Assembly (NCBI GenBank): GCA_014526335.1
Contig: JACTAT010000027.1
Location: 2,323,437-2,387,436, forward strand
Length of the DNA stretch: 64,000 nucleotides
Direction: 5' to 3'
From: Chrysaora quinquecirrha
Lineage: Eukaryota > Cnidaria > Scyphozoa > Semaeostomeae > Pelagiidae
Position 1 is the stretch's first letter. Each line of letters starts with the position of its first letter. A model generated the notes under the pieces. It was not told the origin of the DNA. It was given only the letters and a program-made list of their open reading frames with translations, and ran no database searches. The translations under genes and the position numbers were made by a program. This document shows, piece after piece, positions 36,250 to 49,300 of the stretch.

Positions 36250-36910
36250 GATACAATCCCGTTTACACGATATCGGTACCACACCGGTTTGATATGACAC
36301 CGGTGCGGAATCTTTTGTTTTTAGACGAGCCGTTTACACGATATCGGTACCACACCGGCATAAAAGGTGTGAAAACACATGTCGATAGCCACACCGGTAC
36401 GATTTCATGCCGGTGTGATAGCGACATCGTGTAAACACCCATACCGGCATGGTACCGATACGATTTCATATCGGTTTCACTTCGATTGCTTTTAGGATAG
36501 GAATTATACCGTAATATTTTCTTTATTAATTGTTTTTCTGATGTAATATCATGAAACTTGATTTTCCTTGTCGATTGAAGTAAATTTAGTTGCTTTTTCT
36601 CGTCTTACACTTGGCTTTATTCGACTTTTGACACAGCAGTTTCGTGTATTTTTTATTTACATCGATGAAATAATGGCTGGTTGCTGAAATTTGTTTGACT
36701 CGAGCGGCGGGGACTGTTTGCAATTTGCTCTCTTGGTTTATTTTTTGGTTTTGTTCTTTGTTAGAGGGCCATAGCCCAAAATCACAAAATTAAGCTCTAT
36801 GATGTCACAGCCATTGTTTAACCAAAGCGACATGAAATCACACCGGTATCGTGTAAACTCATGCCGGTGTCAAATCGTACCGGTGTGGTACCGATATCGT
36901 GTAAACAGGG
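36250..36910. mobile_element. palindromic DNA element (GTTTACACGATATCGGTACC)
   Basis: The left end CCCGTTTACACGATATCGG mirrors the right end CCGATATCGTGTAAACAGGG. Inside (36330-36450) lies a second nested set of the same motifs (GTTTACACGATATCGGTACC, GATAGCGACATCGTGTAAAC). CACACCGGT palindromes recur. Probably a non-autonomous DNA transposon with a nested or duplicated copy. Target duplication not resolved. It ends 12 bp before the 9-bp duplication of the neighbouring foldback element. Confidence 0.65.
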
Positions 36911-36930
36911 TCTGAGCCTTCGAAATTTGG

Positions 36931-39406
36931 GGCTATTACTAAAAGCAGGAACGGGGAATATCAGCGGGAACGGGCGGGAATCACCGGGAACGTGCGGGAA
37001 CGCGCGGGAACAAGCGGGAACGAGCGGGAATCACCGGGAACGGGCGGGAACGAGTGGGAATGACCGGGAATCAGCGGGAACGAGCGGGAACGAGCGGGAA
37101 TGACCGGGAATCAGCGGGAACGGGCGGGAACGAGTGGGAACGAACGGGAATGACCGGGAACGGGCGGGAACGGGCGGGAACGAGCGGGAATGACCGGGAA
37201 CGGGCGGGAACGAGCGGGAACGAGCGGGAACGAGCGGGAATCAGCGGGAATGGGCGGGAATCAGCGGGAACGGAGGGTTCTAAGAGTCACAAAAGATCGA
37301 AAAATAAATATTAAATGACAATGATTTATAAGCTTAATGCCTGCCAAATGGAATCGTCATTTTCAAATACTAATTAGGAAGAAAGAAAAAATTGAAAATA
37401 TCACTAAATTTACTTTAAAAATTTTAAAATCGAAAACACAAAAACTAGGTGATATTTAGGAACTGAAGAGGTTTCAACTTACATTTTGAGTGACATGATT
37501 GCTTAATCCCACGTCAATCAGCCACGCGCAAGCATAACATGGCGCCCTCGCAGCAGAATACAGAGAGAGATTTCCAAAATAGACAATTTATCGATCAAAA
37601 GTTCTTTTTAATTCAAAATTCCACGACTCCTGCAACCCATGGTTTAGCGGAAGGAAGTATGAGAAGTTGAAAATGAATGAATGCATAGCCTGAACCGAAC
37701 CAAAATAAAGGGCCTATAATTACGATGTCTTCTTGTACTAAAATAGGTAGACTACCAAACACATTCGTAGACTTTTTTTTTATTATTATTATTTTTGCTT
37801 CTTTATGCACGGTAGCCCCGTCAGTTCAAAAGAACTTCAAATTTTAAACATTTTACTGATTTTACGTTTCTGTGTACTGTTGTAATTCTTTCTTCGGGAA
37901 CTGTAGTGTTCGAAAGCCCCCGAACCATATTCATAAAATCTTTTTTCAAATTCACAAAATTTGGGGATTTTTATTTAACATAAGAAACGCTACCAAATGT
38001 TTAAAGAGCAAAGTTTCTTATAGAAAAAAAGAAAGTAAGTGTACTTTTTGCATAACAAAACTCAAGAATGTACACACTTTTTTTTTTATAAGAATACAGT
38101 CTATAAGAATATTCAGGCTCAAAATTGCTGAAATTTAAGAATTATTTAAGAATAATCTGAGGCTGAAGCTTGACGAGGATCATTTTTATTTCTCTGCGTT
38201 TTTTGCACTGCACAATAAGTGTGATTGTCAGGCAACTGTATTTGTTTTGAAATGCATACATCCTGTCTGACTCTTTGATACAGTAACTCTTTTTATTAAT
38301 AAAATAACAAAGATGACAAAGATTTGACTTATTGCTCTTGATCTTCAGGCCAATTTACAACATTGATGATTAAGAATAATTTAAGAATATTTTCAGGCTC
38401 AAAATCGAATAAGCTTAAGAATAATCGAGGCTCGGCAAAAAATAAGGTATTCTTATAAAAAAAAAAGTGTGTAAAGTTATGGTAATAAATTCCAAATATT
38501 AAATTCAATTACGATCACGACTTGTCCTAAAATTTCCAAGAAGATTTTGTTTTCATTTGTCATTAGGTAAATAGGTATGTTTTTGTTCTCAAGTTGGAAT
38601 ATCTAGGCAAAAATCATGAATCAATTAAATCCTTTGTGTTGTGTCACAAGTTTACAGAAGTTCAAGTTACTCGGCTTCCCGCTGCTTCCGGTAGGCGATC
38701 GTGTTGTTTCGGTTATGCAATTTCATTGATTTCATTTACTCCACTTCAAGATCTCGTGTTTACGCATATGTAATCGTTTGTTATCAAAATATCGTTGTTT
38801 TCCAATCCTAAAATTGTTGCATTTTTTGTGTTTTCGATTTTAAAATTTTTAAAGTAAATTTAGTGATATTTTCAATTTTTTCTTTTTTCCTAATTAGTAT
38901 TTGAAAATGACGATTCCATTTGGCAGGCATTAAGCTTATAAATCATTTTCATTTAATATTTATTTTTCAATCTTTTGTGACTCTTAGAACCCTCCGTTCC
39001 CGCTGATTCCCGCCCGTTCCCGCTGATTCCCGCTCGTTCCCGCTCGTTCCCGCCCGTTCCCGGTCATTCCCGCTCGTTCCCGCTCGTTCCCGCCCGTTCC
39101 CGCCCGTTCCCGGTCATTCCCGCTCGTTCCCACTCGTTCCCGCCCGTTCCCGCTGATTCCCGGTCATTCCCGCTCGTTCCCGCTGATTCCCGGTCATTCC
39201 CGCTCGTTCCCGCTGATTCCCGCTCGTTCCCGCTGATTCCCGGTCATTCCCGCTCGTTCCCGCTGATTCCCGCTTGTTCCCGCGCGTTCCCGCTCGTTCC
39301 CGCCCGTTCCCTGTCATTCCCGCTCGTTCCCGCGCGTTCCCGCACGTTCCCGGTGATTCCCGCTCGTTCCCGCTGATATTCCCCGTTTCTTCTTTTAGTA
39401 ATAGCC
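36931..39406. mobile_element. foldback element 2 (2.5 kb) with 9-bp target duplication
   Basis: Ends GGCTATTACT ... AGTAATAGCC are exact inverted repeats. GAAATTTGG flanks at 36922-36930 and 39407-39415. Left arm 36931-37444, right arm 38822-39406. Outer parts of the arms are tandem arrays of a strict 10-bp unit (CGGGAACGAG-like): about 31 units left and 39 right in inverse orientation. Inner parts are unique inverted sequence (TTAAGCTTATAAATCA etc.). The centre (37445-38821) is AT-rich, with no transposase; AAGAATATTCAGGCTCAAAAT-type motifs repeat inside. Array lengths differ between arms although the unique inner arms match, so the arrays vary independently. Non-autonomous. Confidence 0.93.
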
Positions 39407-39415
39407 GAAATTTGG

Positions 39416-40383
39416 CATGAGTTTGAACAACAAACTCATTAGGAAGCCATTAGCCAGCATGCGCTAAAATCTGGAACAAACAAAAAGCTGGGAACTCGTG
39501 GAATGAGTGGGAAGAAACGGAACTCAATGGAACCATAGTAAAATGCTGAAACGAAGTGGGAATAACTTGGAATCGTAGGGAACAACTGGGATGAAGTAGA
39601 AATCGGCGGGAATAAATGAGAACGAGAGGGGTCAAGGTGGAACATACAGGGAATCACTGAAGAAGATGAAGGAACAACTCAGAAAAAAGGAAATTACCGC
39701 AAACAAGCGAGAGCAAATTGAAACTAAATAGGGATCAATGATGATGGCGGGGGAAAGCAGGAACAAAGCCTGAAACAGTTAGAATCACAAGGAACAATTG
39801 TGGAGATTGTTCAACACTGCAAGCTGCAAGCTAATAGGCTTATCTCAGGCTGATCAATAGCATTGCTTCAATTGGCTTCTACAGTGCCATTGATGCATAT
39901 TTAGATATTGACTGGAGTTTCTTTCGGAGTTTTGAGCTGAAACAATCGGCTTGGTGACTAATAACATGCATGTGGTTTTCATAGTAGTATTTGATATGAT
40001 TTTGAATTCAGAACAAATGGTGAACCCTAACTATTATAACAGTTTTGTTTTGGAAAGGGCCCACACTAGTGGGCCAAAAACCGAAAATTTTGCTCTACTA
40101 CTGGGCCAGGAAAAGGGCCCACTGGGCCATTGGCCCAGTAGTTACAAAGTTAAAAGATGCCCTGACTACTCAAGTAGCAGTTTCATCACTGTTACAGCAC
40201 ATACCCGTACCCAAATTGTACTAAGTACCCCCCCCGGGGTTAGGATAACTCATTCCGTTAAAAACTTGCCCTGGCAATTTGATTGGATAATCTACAGAAA
40301 TGAGATTACGTCATAAGCGTGCATAAATCTACCATGTTCTAATGCTGACCCCTGTTAGGCAGTTACTGGTACTGAATGAGTAA
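39416..40383. other. intergenic region upstream of PPP1R7
   Basis: 39430-39660 is weakly repetitive (GGGAAYNANTNGGAA-type, like a decayed foldback arm). 40065-40140 is rich in GGGCC/GGCCCA palindromes. 40215-40250 contains AGTACCCCCCCCGGGG, resembling the end of the 51714-51986 MITE. No gene. The PPP1R7 promoter should lie in its last few hundred bases. Confidence 0.4.
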
Positions 40384-43300
40384 ATGGCGGCAAGTGGTGC
40401 AGAAAGTGGACCAGCGAGTGGTCCAGAAAGTGGACCAGAAGATGCGGAAAAGATTGAAGCCGGAGGAGGTATTCCTTTCTTTATTTGTCAAACTGCTAAC
40501 CTCAATCAATTTTCTAATAGCGTTCCTTTTGGAGAGTAGTAGAAATGACTGATTCTTAGCACAGAAAAAACTTTTAGGCCCTCCTCTCGACCTCTCCTCT
40601 GATCTTTCTTCGTTTCTTCTCTTGCTTTTCTATTTTTACTCTGTTGTCTTCTTTCTGCGTAGCCATACGGCTCCAGCCAGCACTTATCTCCCTCTACCCA
40701 CAAAGAGAACAATATAGTACCAAGTGTAACATCATCAAAAACCTTTTCTAAGAATTTCAAAATTTGAAAAAGAATTTGAATTTGAATTTGAATTTGACTT
40801 AGTCTATTTCAGAATTTGAAAAAGAGCATGAAAAATAATGGTTATTATTAATTAAAATGCCAAAAATTCAGTCAAATATATCAAAAATTGGCTGAATATG
40901 GCCATTCAGACCCAAAGGAACATTATTCACTAGGAAATCGCTGTATTTTGCACCCTGGATCCTAATTTAATTAACAAGAGCAAAAATACAGTGTCAGTGA
41001 TTTCCTATTGAAATGTATTTCTTTCAGGTGAAGGTGAAGGTGAAGGTGAAATGGTGTTTTAGCGCCAGTCATTAGGATCTCAGTAGTAGGTTAACTAATC
41101 GAGACCTCGACCCTGACTGTGACACTACCGTGGCTGGGCTCGAACCCTGACCACACTGAGCTTCTGACACCGCGAGTCAGCTGGATTACACCACAACGCC
41201 ACAGCACCTTCACAATGGCCATATCTCCAGTCTGCAGAGTGTGCACTCTTGCCAAGAAACTGCTGGTGCATACAGGGATGAAAATATGATTTTAATGAAG
41301 ACTTTTTGCACAGAAACAAAAGAGCAATGGTGCGTTGGTGCGCTGAATGCTTTGAGCTAAAATATCTTGGGTGCACCACTCACACGCTCTGCAGACAGTC
41401 CATATCTGAGCCAAAATTTTACTTATATTTGACTGGTTTTGGACATTTCTGTGTTATTTTTTAATTTTTGCCTTTTCAGAAAATGAAATTCAAATTGGGA
41501 AATTGGGAGATGTCACAGCTTTGATACTCTGTCAACATCCAACACTGTCTTTTTTTTTTCCAGTGGATGAGCCTGAAAGAGTCATAACTTTGGAGGATGA
41601 TGACATTGTAAGTGATTCAATGAAATTATTTGATCAAAGCACTCTCTCCCCACTCTCTGAAATAGTCAATCTTGGTCTCTTTTGCCTGTTTTGCCTAGAT
41701 TTTTCTTCCAAGCTCCAATTTGCCAAACTTCTTTTTTTGCCCAACCATCTAAAACTTTTCATACATCTTCCATTTCATTTGTGTTGTTTCTTCCAATAGA
41801 AAACAACCTAAAAAGTTTGGTTGTGTGGCAAGTTGGCAGTTTGGTGAGTTGATAACACCCCCCCCCCCCCTCAAAACCTTGGTGATTGCACTTGGCAGGG
41901 ATGCCAGAGTGATTTTAGGGCAAGGGGGGCAACCAGGAACGTAAGGGCAATTGAGATAAAAAATTAAGGGGGTTTGGTGGTGCCATTCAGATTGGCTTAA
42001 AATGCAATAAAAGTTTTTCAATGAGTATAAATCATGTTTTTATACGACAGTTTTTGGCTATGTCTCCACATGTATGCATTTTGAATGGAATAATAATGGC
42101 GAAACATCGTATTTAACGTTGTCAAAGTCAATTATGGCATTACATTGAAAGGGCACCTTTGCCCCCCTTGCCCCCTTAAGAAAGGGCAGGAGGGGTGCTC
42201 TCCCCCCACGCCCCCTTTCCGGCATCCCTGGCACTTGGCCCTTTTGTAGATAAACAAGTAAGAGTAAGAGTATGAACTGAGGAAAAAAACCAAAGAAATA
42301 AACTAAAGCAGAATTGACACTTCCAATGCGCCAATCAGAAAAAAAAAACAAAATTGGCATTGTGTTTTAAACACCAATCATTTTTCAGCAGGAAGAGCAA
42401 TGAATTTTGATTAAAGAGTCCAAATGAGAAAATGAACTCTTTCTGTCTGCATAAAACCAGCTTTTTGGTTTTGATGTGAATGTGGAAAATGTTTCCCTGT
42501 TTATCAAAATTCTGAAATTTTTTACTACTCAAAAACTCTTCTTTTGCAAAACAAAAGATTTCACCATAGCCATCTTAATAAAACAGGGGCTATCAAGACG
42601 TTTTTCATGTGTGAACAGGCTGAATAATTTCTCAGTTCTTCATTGTAGGATGTTGATCTCACTCATGCCCGTCTAGACAAGATTCAAGGTCTAGAAAGAC
42701 TACGCAAAGTTGAGGTAAGTCATTCTATTATGGAAGTAAAATTCTGTCTGTGACCTAATCAATAGACCTTTTCAACGAACGGCGGCGATTATGGAAATTT
42801 TTACAATAACGAGATACAGAGTTTTCAATACCAAATTCGTATTAAGCAGCCAAAATTTAGTTTATGTGCAAAATTTTACTATCCTTGTGCTGGTATGTTT
42901 GATTTTATGAACGTTCAAAGTTCACGATTTCATAAGGGCTTTGACCAGTTGGGGTGAAAAGTTTCACCCCCAGTCACTTTTCACGGTCAAAGCTCGTATA
43001 GAATTGGGAGCTTTGAATGCTCATAAGATCAATAGCACAATCGCTAGGACAATGAAACTTTGTACCGGGACTAAGTTTTAGATAATTTATACCAAATTAG
43101 CATCGACAACTCAACTCGATATCTTGAAGTTTGAAAAATTTCAATCTTGGTAGGCTTTCGTCGAAAAGGTCTATTGGTTAATCGGAAAAAATGGTGACTG
43201 ATGAGCCTAGTTAACCTATTTTGAATCAAAAAGGTGAAATTTCGTTACGTTGATCCTTTACATGTATAAAGAGAGCAAAAAATTGTTATCGCCAATGGTT

Positions 43301-46300
43301 TTCAATCATTCGTTTTACTGGTCTTCTGATACCTTTATGACCATATATTTTTGCCCCTTGTTTGAGGAAACACAAAGTAAAAAGTCAAGGCATTGCTAAG
43401 GAATTTTAAGTACTTGACTTTGGTCGTCAGTTAAGGAATTTTTTAGCACTGAGCCTTACCCAAACTTCCTTATAAAAATGCGTGTATATTGATTTCTTTT
43501 GTTTTTATAGACTCTATGCCTGAGAAGAAATCGTCTTAAAGAAATTGAAAATCTTCATACATTGACCACCCTTACTGAACTTGATCTGTATGATAATTTA
43601 TTAACTGAAATCAAGAACCTGGAATGCCTCACTAATCTTGTGTAAGTGATATAAGCTTTGCTTCTAAGAGTTCTGAAGCTTTACGATAACTAGTATTGGA
43701 ATTTCATGCGAAAGCTTTTTTTTACAATTACTCAACCCGATTCCAAATAAAGAAATGCTTATAGTGACAAAAAGATATGAGAGTAACTGTGCAAGAGGCT
43801 GTTTCTCTAGCATGTGCTGTGGAATTCTTGATGGTGCTGTGGCGTCGTGGTGCAATCCAGCTGACTCCTGGTGTCAGAAGCTCAGTGTGTTCAGGGTTCG
43901 AGCCCAGCCACGGTAGCGTCACGGCCAGGGACGAGGTCTCGATTAGTTAACCTACTACTGAGATCCTAGCGACTGGCGCTAAAATACCATTTCACCTTCA
44001 CCGTCACATCTTTTTTGAAACACGACAGTAATGTGAATATTTCAAAGAAACGCAAGTTTTTAAAAACGCGGGACATTTGCGGGGTGTCCGCAGAAATGAC
44101 AGTGATAATGCTTTGTTTTAGATCTCTTGACCTGTCTTATAATAAAATCCGGAAAATAGAGAATCTGGAATCGCTGGTGAACCTTCAATCCTTGTATCTT
44201 GTCAATAACAAAATAAATAAAATTGAGAATATTGGAATGCTGACGAATCTTGTGATGCTTGAACTGGGATCAAATAGAATCAGGGTAAGAATCTTGAATC
44301 TTGAATGCTAATGTGAATCACTGACTTGAAATAGACTGAAGTATTATAGATTATATAGAATGCCAGGGGTTGCGTGGCTTAGGGATGGACGCGGATAGGC
44401 TGGCGAGATTTTACAGAACCAATGCAACCTTCTGCTCTGTAGCTAAAAGACTCAGAGACTTCGCTTTTAAGACTTTGCCGTTTTTTTCGACCTAGCAACA
44501 TCTGACGTCAGTACAAACCTTGAATATAGAAAGTTATTGACAAACAATTTTTATGCAATTCTATTGTATAATCATCTCTAGAAACTGGAATGCCTTGACA
44601 AGCTTGTGAATTTGAAGAAGCTATATGTTGGTCGAAACAAGATAACAAGGCTAAATGGACTGGATCATTTGACAAATTTGGAAGTTTTGTCCATTCAGGT
44701 GAGAAGGGAGTATCTATTTCTCAAAGTAGATGGAACGTGGTAGAAGGATGTGGAGGAGCATAGACTTTGACGAATGTAATAAGTCTAATGTATGAATTCA
44801 TTATTCAAACACTAGTTACCTTCCCACGCCACAAATCGTTCATTGATATGGTCTCTATCACAAACTCCAAGTCACTCTCACTTATACAAGTTCTACAAAC
44901 TGGACAAACATTATCTTCATCAAGCCATCTCATGATACAGAATTCGTGAAAAACATGACCACATGTTAAGATAACTAGTTCCTCCCCCTCTTTGAAATGC
45001 TCTATGCAGATCACACATTTGACGTCGACGTTCTCGGCGCTCCCAGTCAACTTGGAGTGTCTGTCCGTAGATCCATAAGTTTTAGCCGAATCGCCAGCTT
45101 TCGATAACATCGCTCGGCCTTCAAAAGAATCAAACTCCGATTTGATTTGTATTGATATCGGTCGTTGGATTCGAAACTGCCGCGACAGAATAATCCGCGT
45201 TCGACGCCTATTCCGTTCGCTGCGTTCCAAGAACCACAGAAAAACTTTGAGCAAACACAATATTAGGCCGAACACTATTAGAGATATTGTCATTGCTATC
45301 CATTGGCTCATTTTGGCTTTTTCTTTGACTTTAAGTCGAGGCTTTGTTTTTAGTCCAATTGAGGCTATATTTTTGTATTCGAGACGAGGCTACCTTATTG
45401 TGTCCAGAACGAGGCTGTTTCTCTGTGTTCAGATTGAGGCTGCTTTTTGGTTGGTCATCTGCTGTGGATAGGTTTCTGTCTGATAGCTTTTAAGGGCTGT
45501 TTGTGTCTGAATGGGTCGGCAGTATGGGCTATATCTCGGCGTTCTGTGCAGTTACAACGAAGAAGTGTTCTGTATATACACCAGTAAGGTGGTCTCCTTT
45601 ATATATCTAGCGTAACGTCTCAGATTGAAAGAACTGCACTGTATCTGCTGACCATAGAATCCAACGATGCGTGCCAACAACTCATTTCCCACCTTTCCAG
45701 AGTTTAGCAGAGCAGTTTATTTCGATTTTTGCCAACACGTCTCCTTTCTCAAATTTTTTTAACTTGCATAGGCCAAGTATATTGTACCTTGGTTCAAAAG
45801 AGTCGCACACCCCTGGAATTGATGCCCTCCACTTGTGCCGTGGCAGTATGGAATATGCTCAATTTCTTTTAGCAATATTTCCACCAATTCGATTTAACGA
45901 CTCTTCTTTCCCTTCTTGAAATTTATTTTCTTCTCCATACCAACTGCTGTGTAAATGTTCAATATTTGGTCAAAATAAGCAATGAGTTTTGCTCTTAGAT
46001 TACTTTGGGTCTTAGGTCTTAGAGCGACAATTTTCACCGTCAAACTCAAACCTCAAAATCTCAAACCTCAAACCAGCTACCTTCAAACCTCAAACCAGCT
46101 ACCTTCAAACCTCAAACCAGCTACCTTCAAACCTCAAACCAGCTACCTTCAAACCTCAAACCAGCTACCTTCAAACCTCAAACCAGCTACCTTCAAACCT
46201 CAAACCAGCTACCTTCAAACCTTAAACCAGCTACCTTCAAACCTCAAACCAGCTACCTTCAAACCTCAAACCAGCTACCTTCAAACCTCAAACCAGCTAC

Positions 46301-49300
46301 CTTCAAACCTCAAACCAGCTACCTTCAAACCTCAAACCAGCTACCTTCAAACCTCAAACCAGCTACCTTCAAACCTCAAACCAGCTACCTTCAAACCTCA
46401 AACCAGCTACCTTCAAACCTCAAACCAGCTACCTTCAAACCTCAAACCAGCTACCTTCAAACCTCAAACCAGCTACCTTCAAACCTCAAACCAGCTACCT
46501 TCAAACCTCAAACCAGCTACCTTCAAACCTCAAACCAGCTACCTTCAAACCTCAAACCAGCTACCTTCAAACCTCAAACCAGCTACCTTCAAACCTCAAA
46601 CCAGCTACCTTCAAACCTCAAACCAGCTACCTTCAAACCTCAAACCAGCTACCTTCAAACCTCAAACCAGCTACCTTCAAACCTCAAACCAGCTACCTTC
46701 AAACCTCAAAGGTCTTCCGAGTTTCGCTTACACCTTCCCTTTCTTGAAATCGTCTTGTCTTCTAACAAAGTTTCTTCTTGTAGAATAGTGAAATACACTC
46801 TAAGCTTCTTCACGTCTTCACAGGGGCGCTGTTCTTATGACATAAATTATGCTTGGACCATCATTAACCTTTCATCTAGATGGTCAAAAGCTGAATTTGC
46901 AAAGACATCGAAAATCCAATTTGTGTCCTATTGTTTCCCAAGAACGTTTATTGCATATGTAGAAAATCACCCCTCAATTATGCATAACGTATGTGCAGTA
47001 CAGTGGTGGGTGTGCAGTACAGTGGTGGATGTTCAGTACAGTGGAGGGATACCATGAGTACAGTGGAGGGATACCATGAGTACAGTGGTGGATGTTCAGT
47101 ACAGTGGAGGGATACCATGAGTACAGTGGAGGGATACCATGAGTACAGTGGTGGATGTTCAGTACAGTGGAGGGATACCATGAGTACAGTGGAGGGATAC
47201 CATGAGTACGGTGGTGGATGTTCAGTACAGTGGAGGGATACCATGAGTTGCGTGGAGGGATACCATGAGTACAGTGGAGGGATGCCATGAGTACAGTGGT
47301 GGATGTTCAGTACAGTGGAGGGATACCTGGAGTACAGTGGTGGATGTTCAGTACAGTGGAGGGATACCATGAGTTGGGTGGAGGGATACCATCAGTACAG
47401 TGGAGGGATACCATGAGTACGGTGGTGGATGTTCAGTACAGTGGAGGGATACCATCAGTACAGTGGAGGGATACCATCAGTACAGGGGTGGATGTTCAGT
47501 ACAGTGGAGGGATACCATCAGTACAGGGGTGGATGTTCAGTACAGTGGAGGGATACCATCAGTACAGTGGTGGGCGTGCAACTCATTAGAGAAATTGCAA
47601 CGGTGTTGTATGAACGGGAAGTATCTCTAAGCAGACAGTGATGCGTTTTGTGGGATACATACGCATACATCTGTAAAAAACAGCTCTAAACATACGCTTT
47701 TTTAATAGAAGAGTGTTCTGGGCTTCCATTTTTTGAAAAGTCGCGCTCATTAATACAACTAGTTATTGATTTGACAACAATAATTTGTGGTTAATACTTT
47801 TTATCATAATACGATTTTCGTTTTGTTGGTAAACTCAACTTTTGTTAGTATACGAGTATTTTGCTTTTTGAATAGCTACTATTTCTAGATTTTGTTTAGT
47901 TTCTATAACCCATTCCTGGGTCTATAGGTGAGTTTCGTAGTATTCTTACGGTATTTATGTATTTATCGTGTTGTCTAAGGAAATATAATTCGACTTTGAT
48001 TCATTGAAAGTTGCAGCACTTTTTGAATGGTTCAATATTTCATGGTTGTCTAGAGTTGGCATTTCGCGCAACTGACTCTCTATAAGAAAGCAGCGAGCGT
48101 CGGGAGTCAGGTATCAATAACTAGTTGTATTAATTAGCGCGACTTTTCAAAAAATGGAAGCCCAGAACACTCTTCTATTAAAAAAGCGTATGTTTAGAGC
48201 TGTTTTTTACAGATGTATGCGTATGTATCCCACAAAACGCATCACTGTCTGCTTAGAGATACTTCCCGTTCATACAACACCGTTGCAATTTCTCTAATGA
48301 GTTGCACGCCCACCACTGTACTGATGGTATCCCTCCACTGTACTGAACATCCACCCCTGTACTGATGGTATCCCTCCACTGTACTGAACATCCACCCCTG
48401 TACTGATGGTATCCCTCCACTGTACTGATGGTATCCCTCCACTGTACTGAACATCCACCACCGTACTCATGGTATCCCTCCACTGTACTGATGGTATCCC
48501 TCCACCCAACTCATGGTATCCCTCCACTGTACTGAACATCCACCACTGTACTCCAGGTATCCCTCCACTGTACTGAACATCCACCACTGTACTCATGGCA
48601 TCCCTCCACTGTACTCATGGTATCCCTCCACGCAACTCATGGTATCCCTCCACTGTACTGAACATCCACCACCGTACTCATGGTATCCCTCCACTGTACT
48701 CATGGTATCCCTCCACTGTACTGAACATCCACCACTGTACTCATGGTATCCCTCCACTGTACTCATGGTATCCCTCCACTGTACTGAACATCCACCACTG
48801 TACTCATGGTATCCCTCCACTGTACTCATGGTATCCCTCCACTGTACTGAACATCCACCACTGTACTGCACACCCACCACTGTACTGCACATACGTTATG
48901 CGGGGTGGATATTTAATCAGATGAAATATGTTCTTATGAGAAACTGTGGAAAGACGTCAGTCCTTGAAAAATTTTTTGTTTTCCTTAACATGAGTGCAGG
49001 ATTGTTTTAAGAGTTATTCAGGCTCTGGTCAAGCGATCAAACATTGTATGTAGATCATTTGGAATTGATTTGCTTTTCAAACAAAATGTTTGATCGTTTG
49101 GCTACGTCATAAAACTTTGCTCGCCAAACATTTTTTTATGCATCATGCAGAAAATGATTTGAATTTTTCGAAAACATTGCGAAACAAAGTTTGCTTGTTT
49201 TTGCTTATCAAGCAATGTTTTGCGACATGGCCAAACGTTCCAACATTGCCTGGTTAGCGAATTTCCAATCCTTGACAAACAATGTTTGGCCGTTTGGCCA

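Noticed and set aside
36960..37270. CRISPR-like regular array
   Set aside because: Unit is a continuous 10-bp repeat without distinct spacers, in a eukaryotic transposon arm.
45982..46788. 268-codon ORF over the 22-bp satellite
   Set aside because: A stop-free 22-bp unit explains it; no domain.
46982..49010. ORFs of 70-165 codons in foldback element 3
   Set aside because: Occur symmetrically on both strands in mirrored arms; repeat-derived.
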